DNA from: Dyella terrae | GTDB taxonomy: Bacteria > Pseudomonadota > Gammaproteobacteria > Xanthomonadales > Rhodanobacteraceae | Direction of reading: 5' to 3' | NCBI RefSeq assembly: GCF_022394535.1 | Contig: NZ_CP089414.1 | Span: 3,038,001-3,102,000 of the forward strand | DNA length: 64,000 nucleotides | Part shown: positions 45,290-55,818 of the stretch, piece after piece | Numbering within the stretch: position 1 is the stretch's first letter | How the letters are laid out: each line of letters starts with the position of its first letter | Made by a program: the position numbers and the translations under genes | Notes under the pieces: model-generated | What the model saw: the letters and a program-made list of their open reading frames with translations, nothing else | Told to the model about the DNA's origin: nothing | Databases searched by the model: none

Positions 45290-48200
45290 CTACGCACCCA
45301 TCGTGGAGACATGGATGCGCGCCAGCCACCGCCGCCACAGCTGCTCCCGGGCCGCGAAAGCCACGCTGCCCGGCACGGTCAGTTCGATCTCGCAGCCTTC
45401 GCCTTCGCGTGACCAGATGTGGATCTTCGCGGAGATTTCCTCGGCCCGCTCACGCATGCCGCCCAAGCCCCAATGGTTGGGTCGGCCTGACTGCAGCAGT
45501 TGTTCCGTCATGCCCACGCCGTTGTCGCGGACGCGCAATCGCAAGGCGTTGCCGAGATAGGCGATCTCCACTTCCAGCAAGCTGCCCTTGGAGTGCAGGA
45601 AGGCGTTGAACATCGCTTCCTTGGCGATCGACAGCACTTCCGTGTGAACACCCGACCGCAATGCGCGCGGCCGGCCTTCCACCAGCACGCGGAAATCCAT
45701 CGTGCTGTTGACGGCGAGGATGCCAGCCACCTGCGCCAGCGCTTCCTGCAAATGCTCCGTGGTGTGCGTGCGCAAATCCAGAACGCGTTTGCGCGCCTCG
45801 GAAACCACCATGTCTACGCGGTCCAACTCCCCCTCTAAGGCGTGCCGCGCCTGTTGCTCGCGCGGAATCTGATTGGCCACGGACTGGATACGCAGCGCCA
45901 GTCCCTGCACGCCCTGCAGCAGCGTGTCGTGAATTTCGCGGGCAATGCGGTCGCGCTCGGCGTGCTGCACTTCCAGGCGCTCGCGCACGCTGCGCTCCAT
46001 GTAAAGAAGCCGTGCGCGCAACGCCAACCCGAGCAACAACACAACGGCGACGATGCAAAGAAGCCGGAACCACCAGGTCTGGTAGAACGCGGGCCGCACC
46101 GCGATGCCGAGCGAAGCACCGTCGTTGTTCCACACGCCATCGTTGTTGGATGCACGCACCACGAACCGATACTGCCCTGGCGACAGGTCGCTGTAGTACG
46201 CGGTGCGGCGATTGCCCACGTCCTGCCAGTCTTTGTCCCACCCCTCCAACTTGTATTGGAAAGCTACGCGTTCGGGCATGGTGAGACTCAATGCGGTGTA
46301 GTGCACTTCGAGGTTAGTTGCACCGGGTGGCACACTGAGTGCGTGGTCGATATCGACATTCGTGTTGTCGATGCGCGCCGCCGTAATGCTGATGGGTGGC
46401 GGCAGCGGATTGTGCGGAAGATGCGCCGGATCGATCGACGCGACACCGTTGCTGGTGGAGAACCACAGCGTACCGTCATCCGCGCGAACAGCGCCGGGTA
46501 TGGGCCGTATCATCGATGGCCGGCCGGGCAGACCATCAAGATAGTCGTAGCTGACAAAGTCGTTGAGAACCGCATCGGGCTGGGCCAGCACTCGCTTCAC
46601 CTCCGCCGCCGGCACATGGAAAATACCTGGCACGGCATCGATCCACAGATCGCCCTGCGGCGTTTCCATAAACGCGCCGATGCCCCAGACTTGATCGCCT
46701 TTGCTGCGGATGCGGCGTACGGCCTTGCCGTCATACACGCCCCAGTACATGGCGCTGCCTACCCATGTGTGGCCATTGCCTGCCCCTAGCACCGTGGTTT
46801 GCACCACCTGTAAGGCCGACAGGTCGATAGAGCGCACCAGCACGTCCTTCTCGTAGTGTTGCAGCACATGGCTCAACGCCAACAGCGTCCCGTCGGGGCT
46901 CGACAGGATGGCCGTGGGCGCCTTGTCGGACAGGTGGGTCCACTGATCATCGCGCCAATGCCAAAGACCCTGATACAACAGCGCCACCCACACGCCGCCG
47001 TCATAGTCACTGGTAATGGCCTGCACTTGTTCGCTCTTACCCGCGACCGGCGGCAACGCGGCGACCTGAGTGAGGTGCCCGCCCTCCCATATCCATAGAC
47101 CCGCATCGCTGCCTAACCACACACGACCGCGTTCGTCGCGATACGCCGCGCGCACCGGCGCGTCGGGCTTCGCATTTTCCGGCAGCAGCGTTGTCACCTG
47201 CCCATCCGCCAACAGCATGGGTGGATGGTTGGTGGTGCCAGCAATGATGCCGCCCCTACCGTCGGCGGCCAGCGCGAAATCATGGGAACCCGGCGGAAAT
47301 GGTTGCGGTAGCAACGCGCCTTGCCGGAAGCGATCCAGCCCCGCGCTGGTGCCCACCCAGACGTTCCCCTCGCGGTCTTGCAGGATGGGCCACGCGTAGT
47401 CCGCGCTCAGCCCTTCGCTCGCCGTGTACGTATCCACCATGGCATCGGGTATCACGCTGCCGTGTGCGTCCAAGCGCAATCGCTTCAACCCGTTGCCAAG
47501 CGTGCTCAACCACAACGTGCCATCGCGATCGAACACCATGCCGGCGGAATCCCACGCGTAATGCACATCACCCGTGTAGGCCGTGCCGTCCGCCATGGCG
47601 ACCGGACCCACGCGATTGGGCTGGCCCGCCCAGATCAACCCGTCCGGCGCCTGCACCATGTCGTAGACAAAGGCCACCTTGATGCCGGTATCGACGAACG
47701 ACGTGGCCCCGCGCGGCATACGCAGCAGAGTCTTTGCCGCCACCCAGAGTGCGCCGCTGCGATCCAGCAGCAAACGGCTGGCGCTGCTGCCGGGAAACCC
47801 CTGCGCAGGACCGGCCTTTTCCCAGCGCTGACCCTGAAGAAAATACAGTCCGCGCGGACTGGCGGCCCACACGCGCCCATCGCTGCCCACCACGATCTGT
47901 TGCACCGTGGCCGAAGGCGCGCCTTGCTCCGGTCCATAACGCACCACATGGCGGCCGTGGAGGTAGACAATGCCGCCGGCGGCCAAGCCGATCCACATAC
48001 CGCCATCCGGTGTGTCTGTGATCTCGAAGGAGAACGTGATCGGCTGACCATCGTCAGGCACAAAGCGCTCGAACTTCACGCCATCGAAGCGATAAAGCGA
48101 TTGCGCCGCGCCCAGCCATAGAAAGCCATCACTCGACTGGTGGAGCATCGACACCTGCCCCGGCGCTCCACCGGCAAACGTCCATGCGGTGTGATGCCAC

Positions 48201-48343
48201 TGGCTGATGTCGCGCGGCGCGGGCGCATCCGCTGCGGGTACGCTGGCCGACCAAATCAGGCCTGCCAGCAGCATCGCCGATAGCGCACGGCATGCCCAAC
48301 GGGCAAGGCAACGACAACGGAATCCGCCGGTCTCCCCACCCAT
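45290..48343 (-). CDS. Two-component sensor kinase with Reg_prop/Y_Y_Y sensor and HisKA_3 kinase
   Basis: 1017 residues from 48343 (GGGGAG 5 bases upstream). Signal peptide to about 37, then about 550 residues of beta-propeller repeats with recurring WLG/WVG/WIG blades (DGFLWLGAAQSLYRFDG, GVWVGTSAGLDRF-like). A Y_Y_Y domain follows (FQYKLEGWDKDWQDVGNRRTAYYSDL) and one membrane helix from about 757. The HisKA_3 motif REIHDTLLQGVQ has His about 805, and the ATPase has Asn about 913 (EAMFNAFLHS) and DNGVGM. It senses a periplasmic ligand and would phosphorylate a NarL-type regulator; the RR at 50383 is the only candidate nearby. Confidence 0.93.
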   Translation of the reverse strand: MGGETGGFRCRCLARWACRALSAMLLAGLIWSASVPAADAPAPRDISQWHHTAWTFAGGAPGQVSMLHQSSDGFLWLGAAQSLYRFDGVKFERFVPDDGQPITFSFEITDTPDGGMWIGLAAGGIVYLHGRHVVRYGPEQGAPSATVQQIVVGSDGRVWAASPRGLYFLQGQRWEKAGPAQGFPGSSASRLLLDRSGALWVAAKTLLRMPRGATSFVDTGIKVAFVYDMVQAPDGLIWAGQPNRVGPVAMADGTAYTGDVHYAWDSAGMVFDRDGTLWLSTLGNGLKRLRLDAHGSVIPDAMVDTYTASEGLSADYAWPILQDREGNVWVGTSAGLDRFRQGALLPQPFPPGSHDFALAADGRGGIIAGTTNHPPMLLADGQVTTLLPENAKPDAPVRAAYRDERGRVWLGSDAGLWIWEGGHLTQVAALPPVAGKSEQVQAITSDYDGGVWVALLYQGLWHWRDDQWTHLSDKAPTAILSSPDGTLLALSHVLQHYEKDVLVRSIDLSALQVVQTTVLGAGNGHTWVGSAMYWGVYDGKAVRRIRSKGDQVWGIGAFMETPQGDLWIDAVPGIFHVPAAEVKRVLAQPDAVLNDFVSYDYLDGLPGRPSMIRPIPGAVRADDGTLWFSTSNGVASIDPAHLPHNPLPPPISITAARIDNTNVDIDHALSVPPGATNLEVHYTALSLTMPERVAFQYKLEGWDKDWQDVGNRRTAYYSDLSPGQYRFVVRASNNDGVWNNDGASLGIAVRPAFYQTWWFRLLCIVAVVLLLGLALRARLLYMERSVRERLEVQHAERDRIAREIHDTLLQGVQGLALRIQSVANQIPREQQARHALEGELDRVDMVVSEARKRVLDLRTHTTEHLQEALAQVAGILAVNSTMDFRVLVEGRPRALRSGVHTEVLSIAKEAMFNAFLHSKGSLLEVEIAYLGNALRLRVRDNGVGMTEQLLQSGRPNHWGLGGMRERAEEISAKIHIWSREGEGCEIELTVPGSVAFAAREQLWRRWLARIHVSTMGA

Positions 48344-48479
48344 GCTCGCTCCCCCCACATGAAACGCCACTGCGGTGCTCAGGCTTAGACCGTCGGCTCC
48401 CCAGCCGATGGATGTGCGGGCGAGGATAGTACGCAAGATCGCGCGAAGGCATGTGCGAATGCACACCACCTCGTGATCC

Positions 48480-48824
48480 TCAGTCGCGCCAGCCCTCCCG
48501 TATCGCCCTGAGAAAACCCATCACGCGCTCAGCCTCCCCACGCGCAACCAACTCCGCCGCCGTACACCCACCAAGCTCGCCAATAGGCACACCGCTGTAC
48601 CACGCCTGCAACAGGTATCGGTCGGTTTCGATATCGCCCCCCATGGCCATCACTGCCATCGCATCCTTATGGATGTTCGGCACTGCGCGAAGCTCGGGGC
48701 AGCATGGCGTCGCCGGAGCACACACGGGTTGATCGCGCGAAACCACCAGCGCCATCGATGAGAAGCGCACGCGCGTGGCTGGCTGCCCAAGCGCAAAAGA
48801 AGAGGCCGATCGGGTGTCCGACAT
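48480..48824 (-). CDS. DUF2384-like (Xre/MbcA/ParS toxin-binding-like) protein
   Basis: 114 residues from 48824. The C-terminal half follows the MbcA/ParS toxin-binding-domain pattern: LQAWYSGVPIGELGGCTAAELVARGEAERVMGFL, written here as consecutive pieces. In that family it is an antitoxin module that pairs with a RES-domain toxin. The N-terminal half (about 1-60) is a short Ser/Pro-rich region with several cysteines, not the usual Xre helix-turn-helix. No RES toxin gene is next to it, so it is an orphan or has another role. Confidence 0.65.
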   Translation of the reverse strand: MSDTRSASSFALGQPATRVRFSSMALVVSRDQPVCAPATPCCPELRAVPNIHKDAMAVMAMGGDIETDRYLLQAWYSGVPIGELGGCTAAELVARGEAERVMGFLRAIREGWRD

Positions 48825-48850
48825 GAGGTGGCTCCCGTATCCATCCAACG

Positions 48851-48880
48851 AAGAAAGGGAGGCCCCAGGCGGAGCCTCCC
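48851..48880 (-). terminator. Intrinsic terminator of the alpha/beta hydrolase gene
   Basis: A 7-bp stem GGGAGGC with a 10-nt loop is followed on the minus strand by TTTCTT, 16 bases past the hydrolase stop. It separates the hydrolase from the DUF2384-like gene downstream. Confidence 0.75.
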
Positions 48881-48896
48881 AACGTTGCAGCAACGC

Positions 48897-49688
48897 TTAC
48901 TTCGTTACCTGCGCGACCTTGTTCGTCGCGACACTCTTCGCCGCCTGCTCGATCAATGCCGCCACCACTTTCGGGTTCGATACATAGATCGCATGGCTGC
49001 CCTTGGTGTTCGCCACCGTAGCGTGTGCGCGCTTGGCCATGTTGCGCTGCGCCTCGATCGGGATCATGTGATCGCCATCCACCAGCAGGTAGAACGCCGG
49101 TTTGGTTTTCCAGGCGGCCTGCGTGATGGTTCCGCCAAGCGCGGCCACATTCCACGGCACCTGCGAATTGGCCATGAAGGCGGCCTCCTTCGGCGGCAGA
49201 TCACCGGCGAACGACGCCGCGAACTTGCCGCTATCCAGCATCAGCCAGCCATCCTTCGGCGGCAGGATGGGCGGCACCGGCGCGCCCGGCGGCGGATCCT
49301 TCAGCAGCGATTGCACCGACTCGCCCGTATCCGGCGCAAACGCCGTGATGTAGACCAGCGCCTTCACGTTGGGCGCATTGCCTGCCTCGGTGATCACAGC
49401 GCCACCGTAGGAGTGCCCGACCAGCACCACCGGGCCGCTTTGCGCATCGAGTACGCGCTTGGTGAAAGCCACGTCTTCGGCCAGCGAACTGGTGGGGTTC
49501 TGCACGATGCTGACCTGATACCCATCCTGCTTGAGGATGTCGTACACGCCCTTCCAGCCCGATCCGTCAACGAAACCGCCATGGACCAGCACGATCGAAG
49601 GACGCGCATCGTCCGCGCGCGCCGTACCGCCCGCCATCACCATGGCACAACCCACTGCACCCGCCGCCAAGTACTTAGTCAGGTTCAT
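48897..49688 (-). CDS. Exported alpha/beta hydrolase
   Basis: 263 residues from 49688; an ORF extends to 49799 but the signal peptide begins here (GGTARA-DD). Complete triad: VLVHGGFVDGSGW (oxyanion loop), VLVGHSYGG (Ser about 93), VDGDHMIP (acid) and TKGSHAIYVSNP (His). It looks like the small exported alpha/beta hydrolases annotated near stress regulators. Periplasmic esterase activity is likely; substrate unknown. Followed by an intrinsic terminator. Confidence 0.9.
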   Translation of the reverse strand: MNLTKYLAAGAVGCAMVMAGGTARADDARPSIVLVHGGFVDGSGWKGVYDILKQDGYQVSIVQNPTSSLAEDVAFTKRVLDAQSGPVVLVGHSYGGAVITEAGNAPNVKALVYITAFAPDTGESVQSLLKDPPPGAPVPPILPPKDGWLMLDSGKFAASFAGDLPPKEAAFMANSQVPWNVAALGGTITQAAWKTKPAFYLLVDGDHMIPIEAQRNMAKRAHATVANTKGSHAIYVSNPKVVAALIEQAAKSVATNKVAQVTK

Positions 49689-49826
49689 ATGTGACGCTCC
49701 TACAGCGCAATGAAATGCATACGGGCAACGGCGCTGTAACGCAGCCCGCACGCGGCTCATGAGATGTGCCCACGTGCCTTTGTCGAACCCTTCTCCCACC
49801 CACCCGCACCCCTGCGCAGCACGTGG

Positions 49827-50180
49827 CTATGACTTGGGAACCTCAACGATGCGTCGCCCGAAAATGCGCGCATCCACCGAGTACGCCCCCGGCCCCAGCA
49901 GAATCAGCGCGGCGACCTGTAGCGCCTCGCACACCATGTCCGCCGATATCGAGCCCGCCTGAAAACCTGCGACACCCAACCACGCGAGCAACCACAAGCT
50001 GGCCACCGACGTGAGGATGCCCAGCGAAATGGCCAGAATGATGGTGGTCGTCATGGCTACCCGCCAGGTCGACGGTTGAGGCCCCAGAGTCATCACCAAC
50101 TGCAGGATGATGACCGCGCGCAACAGCACCAGCCCAAGCCCCGGCCATCCCTGCGGAAACATGGAGTAAAGGCGTTGCAT
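49827..50180 (-). CDS. DoxX-like small membrane protein
   Basis: 117 residues with three to four hydrophobic segments (GLVLLRAVIILQLVMTLG, MTTTIILAISLGILTSVASLWLLAW, VCEALQVAALILLGPGAYS). The C-terminal LLGPGAYSVDARIFGRR is typical of DoxX-like proteins, which are linked to quinone or sulfur redox functions in some species. It is probably inner membrane. Function here unknown. The next gene upstream (response regulator) is divergent. Confidence 0.65.
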   Translation of the reverse strand: MQRLYSMFPQGWPGLGLVLLRAVIILQLVMTLGPQPSTWRVAMTTTIILAISLGILTSVASLWLLAWLGVAGFQAGSISADMVCEALQVAALILLGPGAYSVDARIFGRRIVEVPKS

Positions 50181-50382
50181 ATCGCCATGCTAGGCAGCAG
50201 CGCGCAGCCACCGCGAGCCGCATCTGCGGGAACGGGACATCCCCCAATCGGGGGATAGGCGCGCGTGACTTGAGCAACACGCGGCAAACCCTGCGCGGCA
50301 TGCCGTCAAAGCGTTTGACCCAGCACAGCGCCTCTCACAGAATGCACGCCACGACGCCCCACGGGCGAATAAGGTGCCGCGC

Positions 50383-51042
50383 ATGCGCATACTGATGGTC
50401 GACGATCATCCTCTGCTGCGCGAAGGCGTTGCCGCGGTGATCGGCTCGCAAGACGACATGACCGTTGTGGCCGAAGCCTCCAGCGGCCCGGAAGCCATCG
50501 AGAAATTCCGCGCGCATCGCCCAGACGTCACCCTGATGGACCTGCAGATGCCCGGCATGAGCGGCGAAGAAGCCATCCGCGCCATCGTCAGCGAATTCCC
50601 CGGCGCCTGCATCATCGTGCTCACCAACTACAGCGGCGACGCGCAAGTGATCCGCGCCATGAAGATGGGCGCCTCCGCCTACCTGCTGAAAAACATGCTG
50701 CGCGCCGACCTACTGGACACCATCCGCAAACTGCACCAAGGCAAGCACTACCTGCCGGGTGAAGTCGCCGGCATCATCGCCGCGCACATGATGGACGAAG
50801 CACTGAGCGCCCGCGAACTGGAAGCAGTGCGACTGATTGCGCTCGGTTTGTCGAACAAAGAGATCGCCTGCCGCATGCGTACCAGCGAAGAAACCGCCAA
50901 ATCGCACGTCAGCAACATCCTCGCCAAGCTAGGTGCGCGTGATCGCACGCAGGCCGTGGTGATCGCAGCGCGGCGCGGGATTATCGATATCCTCTGTAAA
51001 CAGCCTACCATTCCAAAAGACAGAATCGGAAACCTCCGATAG
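50383..51042 (+). CDS. NarL/FixJ-type response regulator
   Basis: 219 residues from the ATG at 50383; a GTG three codons earlier is possible. Receiver domain: ILMVDDHPLLREG, phospho-acceptor Asp 53 in VTLMDLQMPGMSGEEA, LTNYSGDAQVIRAMKMGASAYLLK. The C-terminal LuxR-type helix-turn-helix is LSARELEAVRLIALGLSNKEIACRM, followed by KSHVSNILAKLGARDRTQAV. It is the natural partner of the HisKA_3 sensor kinase at 45290-48343, though three genes lie between and it is on the opposite strand. Confidence 0.92.
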   Translation: MRILMVDDHPLLREGVAAVIGSQDDMTVVAEASSGPEAIEKFRAHRPDVTLMDLQMPGMSGEEAIRAIVSEFPGACIIVLTNYSGDAQVIRAMKMGASAYLLKNMLRADLLDTIRKLHQGKHYLPGEVAGIIAAHMMDEALSARELEAVRLIALGLSNKEIACRMRTSEETAKSHVSNILAKLGARDRTQAVVIAARRGIIDILCKQPTIPKDRIGNLR

Positions 51043-51223
51043 GCTTGATCGTCAGCGGAGAACCCCATCGATTACGATTGCGTGCTTCGCACAATGAGAT
51101 AGAGCCAAGTGGGCATATCGCCTGACCATCGTCTCGCTACGCTAAGCCCCTAGCTCTTGAAAACGGGGGCAGAGACGTTTTCCTACGAGTCGGTGATACC
51201 ACCCATCGCTCGATGCCGCGAAT

Positions 51224-51299
<76 letters not shown>

Positions 51300-51466
51300 A
51301 TGCGTGCCGGCGTTGCGCCGGTGTGGGGCGGACATGGTAGCGGGGGTTGGCGGGGGCGTCGACGGGGGCGGGGTCAGGTTTGGCTGGAAATTCGGCGGGA
51401 CGGGGCGGGTAACGTAGACTTTGCGCTGTCGCGCCGGGTTTGGCGCCTGATTTTGAAGGATGCGCC

Positions 51467-51838
51467 ATGCGCGAGCTGATCGAACGTTACCTGGCTGCCT
51501 ATAACCGCATTGACGTTAACGGCATGGTGGCGACGATGCATCGCGAGGTGGTGTTTGAGAACTACACCGCTGGGGTGCTGAGTGTGCGGACGCTGGGTGC
51601 GGACGAGTTGCGGCATCTGGCGGAGAGTTCGAGCTTTCTGTTTTCGGCCCGGCGGCAGGTGATCCTGGCTTATGAAGAGCGGGATGGGACGGCGACGGCG
51701 CACATTCTGTTCGACGGGACGTTTGCGGTGGATCTGCCTAACGGGGTGCGGGCGGGGCAGTCGATTACGTTGAATGGGCGTAGTGAGTTTAGGCAGCGGG
51801 ATGGGTTGTTGGTTTATATCGGGGATTACAGTGAGTGA
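51467..51838 (+). CDS. NTF2-like nuclear transport factor 2 family protein
   Basis: 123 residues from 51467 (AAGGA 6 bases upstream). NTF2-like pattern: LIERYLAAYNRIDVNGMVATMHREVVFENY at the start (in separate helices), then ILAYEERDGTATAHILFDGTFAVDLP and ITLNGRSEFRQRDGLLVYIGDYSE. These are small cone-shaped proteins that bind or turn over small molecules. No catalytic residues can be assigned. Codon use here is unusually G-rich on the coding strand. Confidence 0.8.
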   Translation: MRELIERYLAAYNRIDVNGMVATMHREVVFENYTAGVLSVRTLGADELRHLAESSSFLFSARRQVILAYEERDGTATAHILFDGTFAVDLPNGVRAGQSITLNGRSEFRQRDGLLVYIGDYSE

Positions 51839-51968
51839 GGGGCTGGTTGCCCTCGCCTTCCCCCAAGAGTCGAATAGGCGCCTCGCGAAGATCGCACCCT
51901 AAGGCGCTGGATTACTCGCTCTGCTCGCCCCTCCGGGGCCGCCCTTTGGGCGTTCTTCGCGCTACGCG

Positions 51969-51996
51969 CTCGTCCGGCCTACGCCGGAACGACGAG
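51969..51996. repeat. Palindromic repeat, CCGGC...GCCGG type
   Basis: An imperfect palindrome (CTCGTCCGGC-CTAC-GCCGGAACGACGAG) just past the stop of the lhr remnant. It belongs to the same family as the copies at 61.0-61.3 kb and could act as a terminator for the minus strand. Confidence 0.55.
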
Positions 51997-52560
51997 ATTG
52001 GGAACTGGGGCGTATTAGTGATCGAAGCCGGCAGCCTGAGCGTCGGCTTTTAAGCTGCCCAGGTCCGTTCGGCGCAGCAGGGCGTTGCGCCAGTGTTGTT
52101 GCTGGGTGGGTGTGGATTCCACCAGCCATTGGGGTTTGTTGGCGACCCAGGCGGCTACGGGTACGCCGTCTTCGTAGAGCACGCGGGTGCCGGTGACGGC
52201 GGGGAGTTTGTTGCCTGCGAGTACGGTGCCGGCGAGGTTGAGGGGGTCGGAGCCGTTGATGAGGACGAGTTCGCCGCTGGGTTGCTGCTGGCGAATGGCG
52301 CGCAGGCGGGTGATGGCTTCGGGTAGGGCGAATTGTTCGCCGACTAGGCCGTCGACGAAGCGACCGCCGCGGATTTCGCCGCGGGCTTCGAGGCGGTGGT
52401 AGACGCGCAGTAGTTCGCGCCAACTGGGGAGCCATGGGGCTTCGCGTTCGAGCAGTTTCCAGAAGATGACGCCGTAGCGGCGGAGGAGGCTGCGGGCGAT
52501 GTGTTCTAAGGGCTCTTGATCAAGTTTCGCGGAACTAGGAGATGCTTTCGCGAGCACCCG

Positions 52561-52607
52561 CCCCTCATCTGCCCTGCCGGGCAGCTTCTCCCCGGAGGGG
52601 AGAAGCG
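52561..52607 (-). repeat. REP-like palindromic repeat inside lhr (in frame)
   Basis: On the coding strand it reads CTTCTCCCCTCCGGGGAGAAG followed by a second small palindrome GCCCGGCAGGGC and ends with GATGAGGGG. It is inserted in frame and would be translated as about 35 extra residues (SLLPSGEKLPGRADEGR and flanks) in the C-terminal domain. Confidence 0.8.
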
Positions 52608-53650
52608 ATGCGCGGTTTGACCTTACTAGGGACCAGCGGCCGGCGTCTTCGATGCCGGTGAGCATGTGGCGGCGTAGGCGACGGTGCCGGTGTGCGTCGC
52701 GTTTGGCGGCGGGGACGAGCAGTGCGCGCAGGCCGGCGAAGCTGTCGGCGGTGACGCGGCCGGCGGCGACGAGTTCGCCCAGGGCATCTTCCAGTTCGGT
52801 ACGCAGGAGGTGGGTGTCGCTGAGCAGTTCGTCGAAGAACAGCGCGCCGTGGTCGCGCAGTGCGTCGAGCACGGCTTCGGCGCGGGAGGAGACGATGACT
52901 TCCTGCGTGTCGCCGTCGCGGGCGGCGGCGCTGGTCCACACGGGTAGGCTGCGGCGTGGCAGCAGCACGATGGGCGTGGCGCGCACGGGGCCGCCGCCAC
53001 TGCCGTTGCCGCTACGCAGGCGGCTCCAGCTCACGCGGCCGGCGCGGATCTGTTCGTCCAGCCAGGTGATGGAGTAGTCGTCGATGCGTGCGGGCAGCAG
53101 TTCGCTTTCCCATGCGCCGGCGGCTGCTTCGAAACCTTCGAGCTGGGTGAGTACGGCGGGCAGTGCATCCGGGCCGCTGAGGCGTGCGCCGGGTGCGACG
53201 TGTTGCCAGTCGAACAGGAAGCGCATCAGGTCGCGGCGGCTGACGGGTTCGATCTCGCGACGCAGGCGGCCGATGGTGTAGCGGTGGATGCGCGCGAGCA
53301 GGTGGCGTTCGCACCATTCCACGTCGGTGGTGCCGGGCGTGAAGTGGCCCTGCATCACGTAGCCCTCGGATTGCAGGCGCAGCAGGGTCAGATCGATGTC
53401 GGTGGACTCAACGTGCAGCGCATGGGCGAGTTGCGCGACGGTGATGGGGCCGGCGCCGGTGAGGCGGCCTCGAACGAGTTCGAGCAGGGCATCTTCGCGG
53501 GACCACGGTTGGGATGCGTAGTCGGCGGGGGCGTCGATGGGTGGGTTTAGGGCTGCGTTGGACTGAACGGCCTGCCATTTGGGGAGGTGTTCGGCGGTGG
53601 TCCAGATGTTTTCAGCGCTGGTCGAAGCGCTGGACTGAGGCGAGGTTGGC

Positions 53651-53690
53651 CCCTCACCCCGACCCTCTCCCCGGAGGGGAGAGGGAGCTG
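53651..53690 (-). repeat. REP-like palindromic repeat breaking lhr (second break)
   Basis: On the coding strand it reads CTCTCCCCTCCGGGGAGAG then GGTCGGGGTGAGGGG. The TGA within GGGGTGAGG ends the frame of part 2 (stop at 53654), and the coding frame resumes one register on. Confidence 0.85.
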
Positions 53691-55818
53691 AGGAGCGTCG
53701 CACGATGATTCTTTGCGAGGGCCTTGAGCCATGCGTTCCAGCCTTCATTCGCATCGGCTTCGGCTTGGGTGATGCCGCCGAGGATGGTGAGGGCTTCGTG
53801 CATTTCGTCAGCGCTGCGCACTTGCGGCCACGCTTCTTCGCGCACAGAGGCGATGGCTTCCGGGTCGAGGCGGCCGAGGTCGTCGGCGCTTTCGGGGTCG
53901 GACCAGCGGCGGGATTGCACGGCTTGTGTGCGGCGTTCTTCCAGCGGGGCGTCGTCGAGGTAGGCGTAGGGTGCGGCGGTGAGTACTTCGCCCGCGAGCG
54001 GACTGGGTGCGGCCAAGTCGCGCGCGACCACGGTGATGCTGCCCTCTTCCAGCCCCCGCAGGATGTGCAGCAGGCCGTCGATGTCCATCGCTTCGCGCAG
54101 GCAGTCGTGCAGGGTCTGGTTGACCAGCGGGTGGTCGGGAATCTCGCGCTCGCCGACGATGTTTTCCAGGCACGCGGCCTGATCGGGGAAGACGGTGGCG
54201 AGCAGGTCTTCGCTTTTCATGCGCTGCAATTGCGGCGGCACTTTCTTGCCACCCTGGAAGCGCGGCAGTGCGAGCGCGGTGGTGGCGTTCCAGCGCCAGC
54301 GCACGGGGAACAGTGGTGCATCGAGCAGCGCCTGGATCAACACATGTTCGGCGGTGTTTGAGTGCAGGTAGCGGGACACTTCTTCCAGCGGGAAGCTGTG
54401 GCTGGTGGATAGCGACAGCACGATGGAATCTTCGGTGGCGGCAGCTTGCAGTTCGAAATTGAACTGACGGCAGAAGCGCTTGCGCAGCGCGAGGCCCCAC
54501 GCGCGGTTGATGCGGCTGCCCCACGGCGTGTGGATGATGAGCTGCGTGCCGCCTGATTCGTCGAAGAAGCGCTCAAACACCAAGGTCTGTTGTGTGGGCA
54601 GCACGCCGAGTGCGGCTTTGGCAGCAGCCATGTAATCAGCGAGTTGCTGCGCTGAGGCTTCGCTCATGCCCAGCGTGTGCATCAGCCAGTGCATAACGGC
54701 GGGCACGCCGCCATCATCGAGGCGCGTGGCAATTTCTTCGCGCAGACGAGACACGCCATGCGAAAGCTCGGCGGTGCGGCCCGGCGCTTCGCCCAACCAG
54801 AACGGGATGTTGGGCGGCACGCCTTGCGCGTCTTCCACGCGCACGCGGTCACGCTCCACACGCAGGATGCGGTAGCTGGAGTTGCCGAGCTGAAAGATGT
54901 CGCCGGCCAGGCTTTCCACGGCGAAGTCTTCGTTCACCGAGCCGATGATGGTGGCTTGCGGTTCCAGCACCACGAGGTAGTCGGCGGTGTCGGGAATGGC
55001 ACCACCGGAGGTGATGGCCGTGAGGCGTGCATTGCGGCGCGCGCGCAGTTGTTTGTGCACGGCATCGCGGTGGATGTACGCGCCGCGCGGGCCATGTCGT
55101 GTGGTGAAGCCGTCGGCGAGCATGCGCACGGTGTCGTCGAACTGCTGGCGCGGTAGATCGCGATAGGGATGCGCGCCGCGCAGCGTGTCGTACAGCGCGT
55201 CTTCGCTCCATTCCTGGCAGGCGACTTCGGCAACGATCTGTTGTGCGAGCACGTCCAGCGGTTGCGGCGGCTGGATCAGGGTGTCGAGTTCACCGCGACG
55301 CACGCAGTCGAGCAGTGCAGTGCATTCCACCAAGTCATCGCGCGAAGTGGGGAACAGGCGCGCTTTGGGCGTGCCGTTTACTGCGTGGCCGGAGCGGCCC
55401 GCGCGTTGCAGAAAGGCGGCGATTGAGCGCGGCGAGGCGAGCTGACAGACGAGGTCGATATCACCGATGTTGATGCCCAGTTCCAGCGAGGCGGTGGCAA
55501 CGAGTACGCGCAGGTCGCCGCGCTTCAGGCGTTGCTCGGCGTCGAGGCGTTGTTCCTTGGCAAGGCTGCCGTGATGGGCGGCGACGGCTTCTTTGCCGAG
55601 GCGCTCGGAAAGGTGCCGCGACACACGCTCGGCCATGCGGCGTGTGTTGACGAATACCAGCGTGGTGCGGTGTGACTCCACCAGCTGCGCGAGGCCGTTG
55701 TAGACCAGCTCCCAACAGTCGTTGGACATGACGGCTTCGAGGGGAACGGGTGGGACTTCGATGGCAAGGTCGCGGTGGCGGGTGTGGCCGACGTCGATGA
55801 TGTTGACGGCGTTTTCTT

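Noticed and set aside
45082..45312. 76-codon frame between the DUF1579-like gene and the sensor kinase
   Set aside because: Low-complexity Arg/His composition, no ribosome site, overlaps the kinase end.
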